The notes under the pieces were generated by a model, which was not told the DNA's origin, made no database searches, and worked only from the letters and a program-made list of their open reading frames with translations. A DNA stretch of 64,000 bases from Candidatus Amarobacillus elongatus (lineage in GTDB: Bacteria; Chloroflexota; Dehalococcoidia; Tepidiformales; Tepidiformaceae), in the NCBI GenBank assembly GCA_016703545.1, contig JADJBX010000003.1:62001-126000 (forward strand). The letters are read 5' to 3'. The position numbers and the translations under genes are program-made. Position 1 is the stretch's first letter. Each line of letters starts with the position of its first letter. This document shows positions 45,309 through 54,783 of this stretch, piece after piece.

Positions 45309-45322
45309 AGAACGCCCGTTCT
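45309..45322 (+). promoter_or_regulatory. SOS (LexA) box upstream of uvrA
   Basis: The palindrome AGAACGCCCGTTCT carries the Gram-positive-type LexA core GAAC-N4-GTTC. A TAGCAT at 45331-45336 fits a -10 with a weak -35 around 45308-45313, so the box would lie between -35 and -10 and repress uvrA. A second TACACT at 45362-45367 may be another promoter. Confidence 0.75.
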
Positions 45323-45407
45323 GTTCGTGATAGCATGACTGGCGCCGCCGCCCCCGGGCGGTACACTCGAGAGACGCTGCCGGCGCCAGCCGGGCCCCGG
45401 GATCGCC

Positions 45408-48400
45408 ATGCCCCTCGATCACATTCTCGTCCGCGGCGCCCGCGAACATAACCTCAAGAACGTCGACGTCCGCATCCCGCGGGACCAGCTCGTCGTCATC
45501 ACGGGCCTGTCTGGCTCGGGGAAGTCGTCCCTCGCCTTCGACACCATCTACGCCGAGGGTCAGCGGCGCTACGTGGAGTCGCTTTCCGCCTACGCTCGCC
45601 AGTTCCTCGGGCTCATGGAAAAGCCGGATGTCGACCACATCGATGGCCTCTCCCCGGCGATCTCCATTGACCAGAAGTCGACCTCCAACAACCCGCGGTC
45701 GACGGTGGGCACCGTCACCGAGATCTACGACTACATGCGCCTTCTCTGGGCGCGCGCCGGCCGTCCCCATTGCCCGAAGTGTGGGCGGCCCATCGAAAAG
45801 CAGACCGTCCAGCAGATTGTGGACGCGACCCTCGCGCTGACACCCGGTTCACGGCTTCTGCTGCTCGCGCCGGTCGCGCGGGCGAAGAAGGGCGAGCACC
45901 AGGGCATTCTCGATGAGGCCCGCCGCGCCGGCTTCGTCCGCGTCCGCATCAACGGCGAAGTTCGCGACCTCGATGAGGAGGTCTCCCTCGACAAGCGGAA
46001 GCGGCACGACATCGACGTGGTGGTCGATCGCCTCGTGGTCCCCGAACCGGGGGACGACCCCACCGCGACAAGCCGCATCGCGGACTCCGTGGAAACGGCG
46101 CTGAAGGTCGGCCAGGGCGTGATGATCGTCGCCCCCGCGCGTGCCGGCGAGGGGATGGAAGAGCGGATCTTCTCGGAGCACTTCTCCTGTGCCTACGACG
46201 GCACGTCCATCGGCGAAATCGAGCCGCGCACCTTCAGCTTCAACAGCCCGCATGGCGCCTGCCCCAAGTGCACGGGCCTTGGCGTCGAAATGCAGATCGA
46301 CCCGCAGCTCGTCATCCCCGATCGGTCGAAGTCGCTGACCGGCGGGGCGGTGGAGCCGTGGGCGAAGACGGCGGCGGTGGCCGGCTGGTACCTGCGGCAG
46401 CTTGAGGCCGTGGCCGAGTACATGGGGTTCGATCCCGCCGCGCCCGTGTCGTCCCTCACCGAAGAGCAGCTGAACGCCGTCCTCTTCGGCACGGGCAGTG
46501 AGGTGCTGCCCCTCCGCTTCACGAACCAGTACGGGCGCACGCAGGTGTATGACTCGAAGTTCGAAGGCGTCGTGAACAACCTCGCGCGGCGCTACAAGGA
46601 GACGGATTCCGACTACATCCGCACCGAGATCGAGAAGTACATGGCCTCGATCCCGTGTGTCGTCTGCAAGGGCAAGCGCCTGCGGCCCGAGGCCCGTGCG
46701 GTGCTCATCGACGGCAGGGCCATCACCGACGTGACGAACCTCGGCATCGTCGAGGCGCTGCAGTGGGTTGACCATCTCGCCGGCCCAGGCACGCCCTTCA
46801 ACCGGCGGGAGCAGACCATCGCCGGGCAGATCCTCAAGGAGATCCGGGCGCGGCTGCAGTTCCTCGTGGATGTTGGGTTGGATTACCTCACGCTCGACCG
46901 CGTCTCGGGCACGCTCTCCGGTGGCGAATCCCAGCGCATCCGGCTGGCGACGCAGATTGGGTCCGCCCTCATGGGTGTGCTGTACATCTGCGATGAGCCG
47001 TCCATCGGCCTGCACCCCATCGACGGCGACCGCCTGATCGCCACGCTCGTGCGGCTCCGTGACCTTGGGAACACCGTGCTGATCGTCGAGCACGACGAGG
47101 CGATGATGCGCGCCGCGGACTGGATCATCGACATGGGACCGGGGGCGGGCATCCATGGCGGCCACGTCGTGGCCGAAGGCGACATGGAGGCGATCAAGGC
47201 CGCCGAGGAGTATCACCGGTGCCTACCTTTCCGGCCGGCGGGAGATCGCGGTCCCGAAGACCCGGCGGCCGGGCAACGGCAAACGGCTCGTGATCCGCAA
47301 CGCGCGGGAAAACAACCTCCGCAACCTCACGGTCGAGGTGCCGCTGGGGAAGTTCATCGCCGTCACCGGCGTCTCGGGCTCGGGGAAGTCCTCGCTGATT
47401 ACGGACACGCTGGTCAAGCGCGCGGCGCAGGTGCTGCATGGCGCTCGCGAGCGTCCGGGCGCCCACGACGGCATTGACGGCTTCGAGCACGTCGACAAGA
47501 TCGTGGACATCGACCAGTCGCCCATCGGCCGGACGCCGCGTTCGAACCCCGCGACCTACACCGGTGCGTTCACCATCATCCGGGAGATGTTCGCATCCGT
47601 GCCAGAGGCGAAGGCGCGCGGCTACAAGTCCGGGCGCTTCAGCTTCAACGTGAAGGGCGGCCGCTGCGAGGAGTGCTCGGGCGACGGCTACAAAGTCGTC
47701 GAGATGCAGTTCCTGCCCGATGTGACCGTGCCCTGCGAGGTCTGCCACGGCAAGCGGTACAACCGGGAAGCGCTGGAGATTCTGTTCCGCGGCAAGAGCA
47801 TCGCCGACGTGCTCGACATGACAGTGTCCGAGGCGGCGGAGTTCTTTGAGCGGTTCCCGCGGGTGAAGCGCACCCTCGACACGCTCGAGGCCACCGGACT
47901 CGGGTACATCCACCTTGGCCAGCCCGCGACCACGCTCTCTGGCGGCGAGGCGCAGCGCATCAAGCTCGCGTCCGAACTCTCGCGCCGCTCCACGGGCCGG
48001 ACGCTCTACATCCTCGACGAGCCCACCACGGGCCTCAGCTTCCAGGACGTCGCCCACCTGCTGCACGTCCTCCAGCGGCTCGCGGACGCCGGGAACACCG
48101 TGCTGGTGATCGAGCACCACCTCGACGTGATCAAGACGGCGGACCACATCATCGACCTCGGGCCCCTGGGCGGCACGCGCGGCGGCGAGATCATCGCGGA
48201 GGGCACTCCCGAGGAGGTTGCGCGCGTGCCCGGCAGCTTCACCGGGCAGTACCTCCTTCCCATCCTGGAGGCCGCCGGCACGCTCTCCGCGGCGAGCACC
48301 AACGGCGTCGCGAGCACGAACGGGGCGCATGCCACCCCGGCGCCGCCCGCTCGCGGCCGGCCACGGAAGACAGTCGCGCCCGCTCCCGCGCCTGCCCCCG

Positions 48401-48684
48401 TGGCACCGACTGCGGACGAAGAGGCGCCGCCCGTGGTAGCGGAGGCGCTGGAGCCTGCAGTGGCCGTCGCGGCCTCCTCTACCGGACGCCGCAAGGCGCG
48501 TTCCGTGGAAGAAGCCGCGGCTGCCGTCGTGGCGCGCATCGAGCGCGAGTCCGCGCCCCAGGAACCGCGCCCCGAGACCAAGGCGGCCGCGAAGCGCGCG
48601 CGCCAGGCCGCGAGCCCACGCAAGGAGACCGCCAGCGAACGCTCCCTTCGCGAGCGCCGCGAACGGGGCGGCCCGGAGCCGTAG
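45408..48684 (+). CDS. uvrA: Excinuclease ABC subunit A, frameshifted in the middle
   Basis: Damage-recognition ATPase of nucleotide excision repair. It has the N-terminal GLSGSGKSSLAFDTIYAEGQ, zinc-binding CPKCGRP and later CVVCKGKR and CEECSGDG modules, both ABC signatures (LSGGESQRIRLATQ and LSGGEAQRIKLASEL) and the second Walker A VSGSGKSSL. The frame changes at about 47204-47211, where removing one base gives AESITGAYLSGR, the family motif. After GQYLLPILEAAG there is an extra tail of about 140 residues rich in Ala, Pro and Arg with no known domain. An SOS box lies 86 bases upstream. Confidence 0.95.
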
Positions 48685-48692
48685 GAGGTCCC

Positions 48693-49430
48693 GTGTCGAG
48701 TAAGCAACGGCGGGAAGCGGCGCTCGCCGCCGCTCGCGACACCGTCCGCCCCGAGCCTGCCCCGTCCGGCGAGGGCTGGCCGCTCGCGCTCATCGCGCGC
48801 ACGCGTGCGCTCTGGGAAAGCCTCGAAGGGAAGTACGGCTTTTGGGACCACGGGTTCGAGGTGTTCGCGTCGCCGGTTCCGCCCGGCGCGAGCCTCGTCA
48901 TTGTCGGCGAGCACCCCGTGGGCGGCGCGGATGCGTTCGACCTCGCACGGGCGTCGGTCGTGCCTGCGCGGCATTCCTACCTGGATGCCGCAGGGCTCGG
49001 CCCCACACGCATGCGGGAGGCGTTCCGCTCTCTCGGCCACGAGGCCGCGCTGATGGGAAGTGTCAAGACGTATGCCAACAGCTTCCGCAGCGAGAGCCTC
49101 GCTCAATGGCGAACGACGAACGTGCCGGAGCGCCAGTACATGGAGAAGCTGTCGCTCACCTCGCTTCGCACCACCATCGAACGGCTCGGACCGCTCCTCG
49201 TGCTCTGCGAAGGGATGGAGGCGCTGCAGCGCACGCTGAAGCTGTTCCCGGGCGCCGCCCCGACGACCGTCGCGGTGGCGAGCGGCAGCCGTCGCGCCTA
49301 CTGTCGTACCACGGTGGAAGGCGGGATGACGTTGGCCGCGATCATCGACCCGGTGAGCCCTCAGACATCCGAGGCGGACTGGGAGGCCGCGTTGCCGGTG
49401 CTCGCGCGGGACCTGGCGGTGCTGCGGTAG
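48693..49430 (+). CDS. Hypothetical protein, possibly uracil-DNA glycosylase-like
   Basis: A 245-residue soluble protein starting with GTG behind AGGAGGTCC, 8 bases after uvrA. SLVIVGEHPVGGADAFD near residue 68 loosely resembles the G-E-x-P/G loop of uracil-DNA glycosylases. The rest (VKTYANSFRSESLAQW, LLVLCEGMEALQ) gives no secure motif. Its position directly behind uvrA suggests DNA repair, but the fold needs a profile search or structure prediction. Confidence 0.6.
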   Translation: MSSKQRREAALAAARDTVRPEPAPSGEGWPLALIARTRALWESLEGKYGFWDHGFEVFASPVPPGASLVIVGEHPVGGADAFDLARASVVPARHSYLDAAGLGPTRMREAFRSLGHEAALMGSVKTYANSFRSESLAQWRTTNVPERQYMEKLSLTSLRTTIERLGPLLVLCEGMEALQRTLKLFPGAAPTTVAVASGSRRAYCRTTVEGGMTLAAIIDPVSPQTSEADWEAALPVLARDLAVLR

Positions 49431-49467
49431 GTGTTCCCGCCGCAACGAACGACGGAGGCCCGGGGGA

Positions 49468-50070
49468 TTAGTGCCGGAGGCGGGGCGCCGGGCGCTGCGG
49501 GTTGCACCGCTCCTGTTCGATGATCGCCTCGATCTCGGCCACGGCCTCGTCCAGGCCGCCGTGGCGGTTGATCACCGTGTGGTCGTTGTTGGGGATGTCC
49601 GCCAGTTCGCTCTCCAGCTCGTCGAGGCGGGCCTGCAGGTCCTCGTCGTCCTCTGTGCCGCGGTCGATGAGCCGCTGGCGGAGCGCCTCGCGGTCTTCGG
49701 CCATGAGGAAGACGAAGACCGCGTGGTCGAGGAGGTTCCGCCAGGTGCGGGCGCCCTGGACATCCGTGCGAATGATCACGTCTTCGCCGCGCGAGATCGG
49801 CCCTTCGATCTCGTCCCGCGAGAGCCCCTTCCACTGGTCGTAGACGAGCGCGTACTCCGCGAAGTCGCCGTTCGCGATCCCGCGCTCGAACGCTTCCTTG
49901 CTGACGAAGTGGTAGTGCACGCCGTCGGTTTCATAGTCGCGCGGCGCCCGGCTCGTGGTGCTCGTGGCGCGCAGGATGCCCGTGCGCGCCCGCAGCCGGT
50001 CGATGACCGAGTCCTTCCCAACACCGGACGGGCCGTGCAGAACGAGGACAACGGGCTTCCGTTGGTTCAT
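49468..50070 (-). CDS. gmk: Guanylate kinase
   Basis: A 200-residue P-loop kinase phosphorylating GMP/dGMP. The P-loop is HGPSGVGKDS, where most family members have GKGT. STTSRAPRDYETDGVHYHFVS is the GMP-binding segment (TR-P-R-x-E-x-x-G-x-x-Y). The ending (VINRHGGLDEAVAEIEAII) is normal. The P-loop Asp substitution is unusual but compatible. It sits just downstream of tyrA. Confidence 0.92.
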   Translation of the reverse strand: MNQRKPVVLVLHGPSGVGKDSVIDRLRARTGILRATSTTSRAPRDYETDGVHYHFVSKEAFERGIANGDFAEYALVYDQWKGLSRDEIEGPISRGEDVIIRTDVQGARTWRNLLDHAVFVFLMAEDREALRQRLIDRGTEDDEDLQARLDELESELADIPNNDHTVINRHGGLDEAVAEIEAIIEQERCNPQRPAPRLRH

Positions 50071-50079
50071 GGCCCCTCG

Positions 50080-51123
50080 CTAGCTGCGGCCGTTGCCGTT
50101 CTCATCGACGCCCAGCTTCCGCTTCAGGTCGTCGGTGTTTCGGTCCATGCCCGGCTTGTTCGTGACATCCTTGAGCCGGTCGTAGAAGCCGCCGAAGAAC
50201 ATGCGCCGCATCGTGTCCGCGGCCGTTGGGGCCTCCGGGCCATCCGGCACGCGCCGCTGCGGCGGATTCATAATGAACGTGTCGCGGTCGAGCTGCGTGC
50301 TCGCGAAGAGGTCCGTGAGCACCGGGTCGCCCTCTTCCAGCGCGCGCTTGATGGTGCGCAGCTCGTCCTCGAGGCGCCCCAGCCAGTGCATCACCGCATC
50401 CCGATTGCTGGACATAATGTCGCGTGACATCGTCGGGTCCCCGCTCGCCAGGCGCGTGAGATCCCGGAAGCCGCTGCCCGCGAGGAACGAGGCGTCCTCC
50501 CAGCCGTGGCTGTCCCGCACCATGCGGAAGAGCGCGACGGACATCAGGATCGGCACATGGCTCACGGCCGCGGCGTAGGTGTCGTGTTCGGAGGCGTCGA
50601 TATAGAGGGGGATCGCGCCGAGCGCCTCGATCAGACCGAGGACGATGTTCACGGCCTGTTCGTCCGCTCGCGGCGATGGCGTGACTGCCCAGGTCGCGCC
50701 CCGGAACAGGTCGATGTTCGCCGCGCCCGGACCGCTCAGTTCGCGGCCCGCCATGGGATGGCTGCCGACGAAGTTCACGGTGTCGGGGAGGAATTCAGCC
50801 GCCCAACGGAGGATGTCCGCCTTCGTCGAGCAGGTATCGGTGATGATCGCGCCTTCGGCGAGGTACGGGACGGCGTCCTGCAGGATCTGGCGGGCGGCCA
50901 TGGCCGGCACCGCGATCACGACGAGGCCGGCATCCTTGAGCGCTTCCTCAAGCGAACCGGCTTCGCGGTCGATGGCGCCAAGCTTCTTCGCTTCACGCAT
51001 GTGGCCGCGGTTCTTGTCGATGCCGACGATGTCGTACTCCCGGTCCTTGCGGGCGGCGAGCCCGAGGCCGATGGAGGTGCCGATGAGACCGGTCCCAATA
51101 ATGGCGATGCGCGCACGCGCCAT
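50080..51123 (-). CDS. tyrA: Prephenate dehydrogenase
   Basis: A 347-residue enzyme of tyrosine biosynthesis that converts prephenate to 4-hydroxyphenylpyruvate. The N-terminal IAIIGTGLIGTSIGLGLAAR is a Rossmann NAD(P) motif, and FVGSHPMAGRELSGP contains the catalytic His region of TyrA. The roughly 50-residue C-terminal tail (rich in Asp/Lys/Asn) is outside the usual domain. It is close to gmk (9 bases). Confidence 0.93.
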   Translation of the reverse strand: MARARIAIIGTGLIGTSIGLGLAARKDREYDIVGIDKNRGHMREAKKLGAIDREAGSLEEALKDAGLVVIAVPAMAARQILQDAVPYLAEGAIITDTCSTKADILRWAAEFLPDTVNFVGSHPMAGRELSGPGAANIDLFRGATWAVTPSPRADEQAVNIVLGLIEALGAIPLYIDASEHDTYAAAVSHVPILMSVALFRMVRDSHGWEDASFLAGSGFRDLTRLASGDPTMSRDIMSSNRDAVMHWLGRLEDELRTIKRALEEGDPVLTDLFASTQLDRDTFIMNPPQRRVPDGPEAPTAADTMRRMFFGGFYDRLKDVTNKPGMDRNTDDLKRKLGVDENGNGRS

Positions 51124-51144
51124 GCCGTGATTCCCCCGCTTGCG

Positions 51145-51624
51145 TTAGCTTTCCGCGTCCGCCTGTTGAAGCAAGGCTAGCATAGTGTCGTGACCCGAGG
51201 GTCCGTGGTGGTTCAGAGTCAGTTCAACGGCCCGCACCGGCGCCCCCGCGGCGGCAAGCTGGTTCGCCCCCGAGCGGCTGTGCTCCCGCGTCCGGCCCAC
51301 CGCCCGGCGAACGGCGAACCGCGACGTGGGCGATGCCACCCGTCCCGCCGCTCCCACCGCATCGGCCAGCACATACACCACGCGGTCGAGCCGGCGTTGC
51401 TCGCCCTTGCCGATGTCGTGCAGGAGCGCGGCCAGCACGAGGTCGGGCTGCGAATAGCCGCGGGTCAGCAGCCAGCGGGCCGTCGCCGCGGCGTGCACGA
51501 TGTCGCGCGGATGCTGCCGCGCGAAGAGCGCGAACAGCGCCGGCGGCAGGTGCTCCCGCGCGAGCGCGAAATCGGCGTCGGAAGGTTCGCGGCCGGCCCC
51601 GGCGAATTGCCGGGTGCGGTGCAT
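51145..51624 (-). CDS. HD-domain phosphohydrolase
   Basis: A 159-residue protein. DIVHAAATARWLLTRG followed by LAALLHDIGKGEQRR is the HD metal motif, and RREHSR plus LNHHGPSG supply further metal or catalytic residues. Such proteins are nucleotide phosphohydrolases or phosphodiesterases; the substrate is unknown. Its ATG overlaps the stop of the M50 protease gene (TGATG), so the pair is coupled. Confidence 0.88.
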   Translation of the reverse strand: MHRTRQFAGAGREPSDADFALAREHLPPALFALFARQHPRDIVHAAATARWLLTRGYSQPDLVLAALLHDIGKGEQRRLDRVVYVLADAVGAAGRVASPTSRFAVRRAVGRTREHSRSGANQLAAAGAPVRAVELTLNHHGPSGHDTMLALLQQADAES

Positions 51625-52313
51625 CACAAGAGTGCTTCGGCGACGTGGTCCACGAACGGACCCATGATGTCGCCGATGGGGTTGATCGCGCCCCCCGTCA
51701 GCAGTGACAGCATGAAGAAGAGCATCAGCAGGCCCGGGCCCCACGGAGCGAGCGAGTCGAGCACATTCGCGACTTCGCGCGGGACGATCCCCTGCACGAC
51801 CTTGAACCCGTCGAGCGGCGGGATCGGGATGAGGTTGAACACGCCAAGCAGGATGTTCAGGCTCAGCACGGCCGAGACGAAGAGATCCCCGGGGCCGGCG
51901 TACCGGAGCACGTTGAGGCTGTACGGGTTGACGTAATCCACGATGCCAAGCCGGATCGCGAACGCGGCGATGAGCGCGAACACAAGGTTGGAAAGCGGGC
52001 CCGCGGCGGAGACGATCGCCGACCCTATCCGGTGGCCGTAGCGGAGGTTGCCGGGACTCACCGGCGTGGGCTTGCCCCAGCCGAACCCCACGAAGAAGAG
52101 CAGTGCGGTCCCCAGGGGGTCGAGGTGGCGGAACGGGTTGAGGCTGACGCGGCCCTGGCGTGCCGCGGTCCCATCGCCCAGTTCGAGCGCGGTGAGGGCG
52201 TGGCTGAACTCGTGGAACGCGATGCCCGTGACCACGGCGACGACGTAGGCGGCGAGGATGGCGGCGAAGCCCTCAGGATTCTGGCGAAGGGCATCGAACC
52301 CGAAAATCAGCAT
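51624..52313 (-). CDS. Site-2 protease-like M50 metallopeptidase
   Basis: A 229-residue integral membrane protein. GIAFHEFSHALTAL gives the zinc motif HExxH in the membrane; FNLIPIPPLDGFKVV is the third-ligand Asp motif. It has about six helices and no PDZ domain, fitting the small rhomboid-sized M50 group (e.g. Rip/YwhC-like). A role in intramembrane proteolysis is known for the family; the target is unknown. Start MLIFGFDALR at 52313 is used since the longer frame upstream is not homologous. Confidence 0.9.
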   Translation of the reverse strand: MLIFGFDALRQNPEGFAAILAAYVVAVVTGIAFHEFSHALTALELGDGTAARQGRVSLNPFRHLDPLGTALLFFVGFGWGKPTPVSPGNLRYGHRIGSAIVSAAGPLSNLVFALIAAFAIRLGIVDYVNPYSLNVLRYAGPGDLFVSAVLSLNILLGVFNLIPIPPLDGFKVVQGIVPREVANVLDSLAPWGPGLLMLFFMLSLLTGGAINPIGDIMGPFVDHVAEALL

Positions 52314-52559
52314 GCGAGAGGATCGTAGCACAGCGAGGGTTCGAATCCGTGTTGAGCGGCCGCGGTGGGGGTCGCTCCTTGCTTTCGTAGTAACCACTGA
52401 TTGACGAGACGTGGAGCGGTTGTTACGTTCGCCGCGTGCGGGTGGGACTGCACAGCGGTACTGCGGGGGTACCGGACTTCCGAGCATGCGCCGGGTCCGT
52501 CGAGGGATTCGGTCAGCGTACGCCGGGCCACTGGCCGGGCCGTAGCGCGAGGTAGCCGA

Positions 52560-53651
52560 GTGTACGTGCCCCGGGCTTCCCAGGGTCTCCATATTCCACG
52601 GATCAGGCTCCCGCTCCTTCCGCTTGTCGCGGTGGTGGCGGCGGTCGCCGCGTGGGGTGCCCTGACCATCCGCCCGATTGGCCACGAACCCGCACTCCCC
52701 CAACCCATCGCGACCGACATCCACAGCATTGCCTACTTCGAACACGCGCCCGGCGCCGATGTACTCACGGTGCGGCGTGCCGCCGGCGCCTCCGTCGCCG
52801 AGCCTGTCGCCATGTTCCCGCGCTACCTCGAATTCGGCGCGCGCGGTTCGGCCTCCCCCACGGGCGGCACCGTCGCGGTGCTCTCGGTCGGTGAGCGGCC
52901 CACGTCGCCGGCGACCCTGACGCTCGTTCATATGGAAAGCGGCGAGCCCCGCGTGGTGCCCGGCGACTATGGCTATCTTTCGCCGCTGGCTTGGGCCGCG
53001 GACGGAAGCCGCCTCGGCGTGCTCGGTTTCAGCGCCGGCGGCGAGGCCCCGGTCCTGATCGAAGTCGATGTCGCCTCCGCCACCATCGTGTCCGCCAGCC
53101 GCTTCGATTCCGCGCTCGAGGTCGCGCCCGTCGGGTTCACGCCCGGCGCGAACGGCATGCTCGCCGTGGTGGTCGATGCCGGCGGGTCCAGCCTCTGGTC
53201 CGTCCGGGGTGGTGATGCGAAGCACGTCGCGGATCTCAGCGCCGGGCTCACCCGCGACTGGTCACTCAGCGCCGACGGCGCCCGCCTTGCGTTTGTCGAA
53301 CGGCTCGGGGTCGGTGGCCGCCGGTATGCGGGCCGCGTTCTGACCCACGCGACGGGAACCGTGCAGCGTGTCCCCGGCGACGGCGACCAGTTTGGCGCCG
53401 TGTGGCAGCCCGGCACGCAGGTCGCTGAGTTTGGCGGGCCGGGTGGCTCGCTGCGGCTGGCGGGCGGCGGCACCGGTTACATCGTTCCCCGCGCATGGTC
53501 GCCGGACGGCACCACGCTCGTGGCCGCCGTTTTCCCGAGCGACGTCCCGGGGGCGGAGGCCGAACTCCAGGTAATTCACACCGACGAGTGGCGCATGCCG
53601 CTCGGATCGAACTCCGCCACATTCATCGGCTGGGTGAGGGATCGCGAATGA
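52560..53651 (+). CDS. Membrane-anchored beta-propeller-like protein, copy 1
   Basis: About 363 residues from GTG at 52560 (VYVPRASQG; a GTG at 52566 is an alternative). One N-terminal transmembrane helix (LPLLPLVAVVAAVAAWGAL) is followed by an extracytoplasmic part with repeated strand motifs (LSPLAWAADGSRLGVLG, TRDWSLSADGARLAFVE, RAWSPDGTTLVAAVF), as in WD40-like/TolB-type propellers. Motif by motif it aligns with the next gene, so the two are paralogs. No catalytic motif is seen. A GAGGT precedes the start; the frame is open further upstream but without support. Confidence 0.75.
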   Translation: MYVPRASQGLHIPRIRLPLLPLVAVVAAVAAWGALTIRPIGHEPALPQPIATDIHSIAYFEHAPGADVLTVRRAAGASVAEPVAMFPRYLEFGARGSASPTGGTVAVLSVGERPTSPATLTLVHMESGEPRVVPGDYGYLSPLAWAADGSRLGVLGFSAGGEAPVLIEVDVASATIVSASRFDSALEVAPVGFTPGANGMLAVVVDAGGSSLWSVRGGDAKHVADLSAGLTRDWSLSADGARLAFVERLGVGGRRYAGRVLTHATGTVQRVPGDGDQFGAVWQPGTQVAEFGGPGGSLRLAGGGTGYIVPRAWSPDGTTLVAAVFPSDVPGAEAELQVIHTDEWRMPLGSNSATFIGWVRDRE

Positions 53652-53673
53652 CGACGTTGGGAGGACTGCGCCG

Positions 53674-54783
53674 ATGACCGCATTGCCGGGGTACGCCCCG
53701 AGACGGGCCCATGTCCCGTACTGGCTGATCGCCGCCACACTCGCCGCCGCGTTCATCGCGGTGATGCCGATTGTCGCCGCGGTGTTCGTGGGAACGAGCA
53801 CGGGCACCCGGACAGCGTTTGCCGGCGCCGCCGCGGGTGAATACGCCGTCATCGTGCGTTCGGAAGAGACCTATGATGTCGTCCTCGCGGCGCCGGTCGC
53901 GGGTGGCGAACCCGTCGAAGTGACCCGCATCAGCCATCTCCCCGGGTACGGGATCAAGGGGCAGGTCTCGCCCTCGGGCCGGCAGCTCGCCGTGCTCGTC
54001 CCCGACGCGGGGTCCGTCGCGCGCCCCGGCACCTCGCTCGCCGTCGTGGATCTCGAAACCGGGGCGTCGCTGCGGCTGGCCAACGCCGTCGATGACGCGC
54101 TCGCGCCCGTCTGGAACCCCGCGGGCGACCGGCTCGTGTTCACGCGCTCGACCGCATCGGGTTCGCTCAGTGACGTCCGCGTGCTTTCCGTCCCCGTCGC
54201 CGGCGGCTCCGAGCGCGAGGAGTTCAGCTCCCGCGCCCTCGGCGTCTACCCGTTCGGCTTCACCCCCGATGGCACGCTGGCGTCAGTGGTGGTCGATGGC
54301 CGCGGCTCGACGCTCATGCTCGGCGGGCGGGCGGCGCTTTCGTTGAGCACGCAGATCACGCGGGATTGGCGGCTCAGCCCCGATGGCACGCGCGTGGCGT
54401 TCATCGAATCTGACCTCACGAACGGGCTTTCGTACCGCGCGCGCGTCATGTCCCTCGACGGCCAGAGCGGCGCGACCGCGCAGGCGATGAGCGCCGCGGG
54501 ACAGCAGCTCGGCGTGGCATGGCTGCCCGGCACCGGCGACGTCGCCTTCGGCCACGAGCCCGCGGCCGCGGCCGGGGACACCGGCGCCGCGAGCGCCCAG
54601 GCCCTCACTGCCGCCGGGTTCGACATTCCCGTCGCCTATTCCGAAGTCGGCACGGCGATCGTGCAGGCCTGGAGCGGTCCGTCGTTCAGTGACCCCGGGC
54701 GGGCGGAATTGACCGTCGTTCGCGATGGCCAGCGCACCGGCCTGGGCTATGGCACGAGGTTCCTCGGATGGTCGGCGCGCTAG
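53674..54783 (+). CDS. Membrane-anchored beta-propeller-like protein, copy 2
   Basis: A 369-residue protein: an N-terminal helix (YWLIAATLAAAFIAVMPIVAA begins at about residue 16) then about 330 extracytoplasmic residues with propeller-like strands (GQVSPSGRQLAVLVP, APVWNPAGDRLVFTRS, TRDWRLSPDGTRVAFIE). Shared with copy 1: FTPxG, VVDxxGS, TRDWxLSxDGxRxAFxE, QxGxxWxPGT. It begins 22 bases after copy 1 and overlaps the transglycosylase-like gene by 16 bases, so they form one operon. Function unknown. Confidence 0.78.
   Translation: MTALPGYAPRRAHVPYWLIAATLAAAFIAVMPIVAAVFVGTSTGTRTAFAGAAAGEYAVIVRSEETYDVVLAAPVAGGEPVEVTRISHLPGYGIKGQVSPSGRQLAVLVPDAGSVARPGTSLAVVDLETGASLRLANAVDDALAPVWNPAGDRLVFTRSTASGSLSDVRVLSVPVAGGSEREEFSSRALGVYPFGFTPDGTLASVVVDGRGSTLMLGGRAALSLSTQITRDWRLSPDGTRVAFIESDLTNGLSYRARVMSLDGQSGATAQAMSAAGQQLGVAWLPGTGDVAFGHEPAAAAGDTGAASAQALTAAGFDIPVAYSEVGTAIVQAWSGPSFSDPGRAELTVVRDGQRTGLGYGTRFLGWSAR

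Noticed and set aside
52330..52360. GGTTCGAATCC, a tRNA T-loop-like string near 52338
   Set aside because: The flanking bases do not form a proper T stem, and no acceptor, D or anticodon arms fit on either strand; upstream on the plus strand lies the M50 gene.
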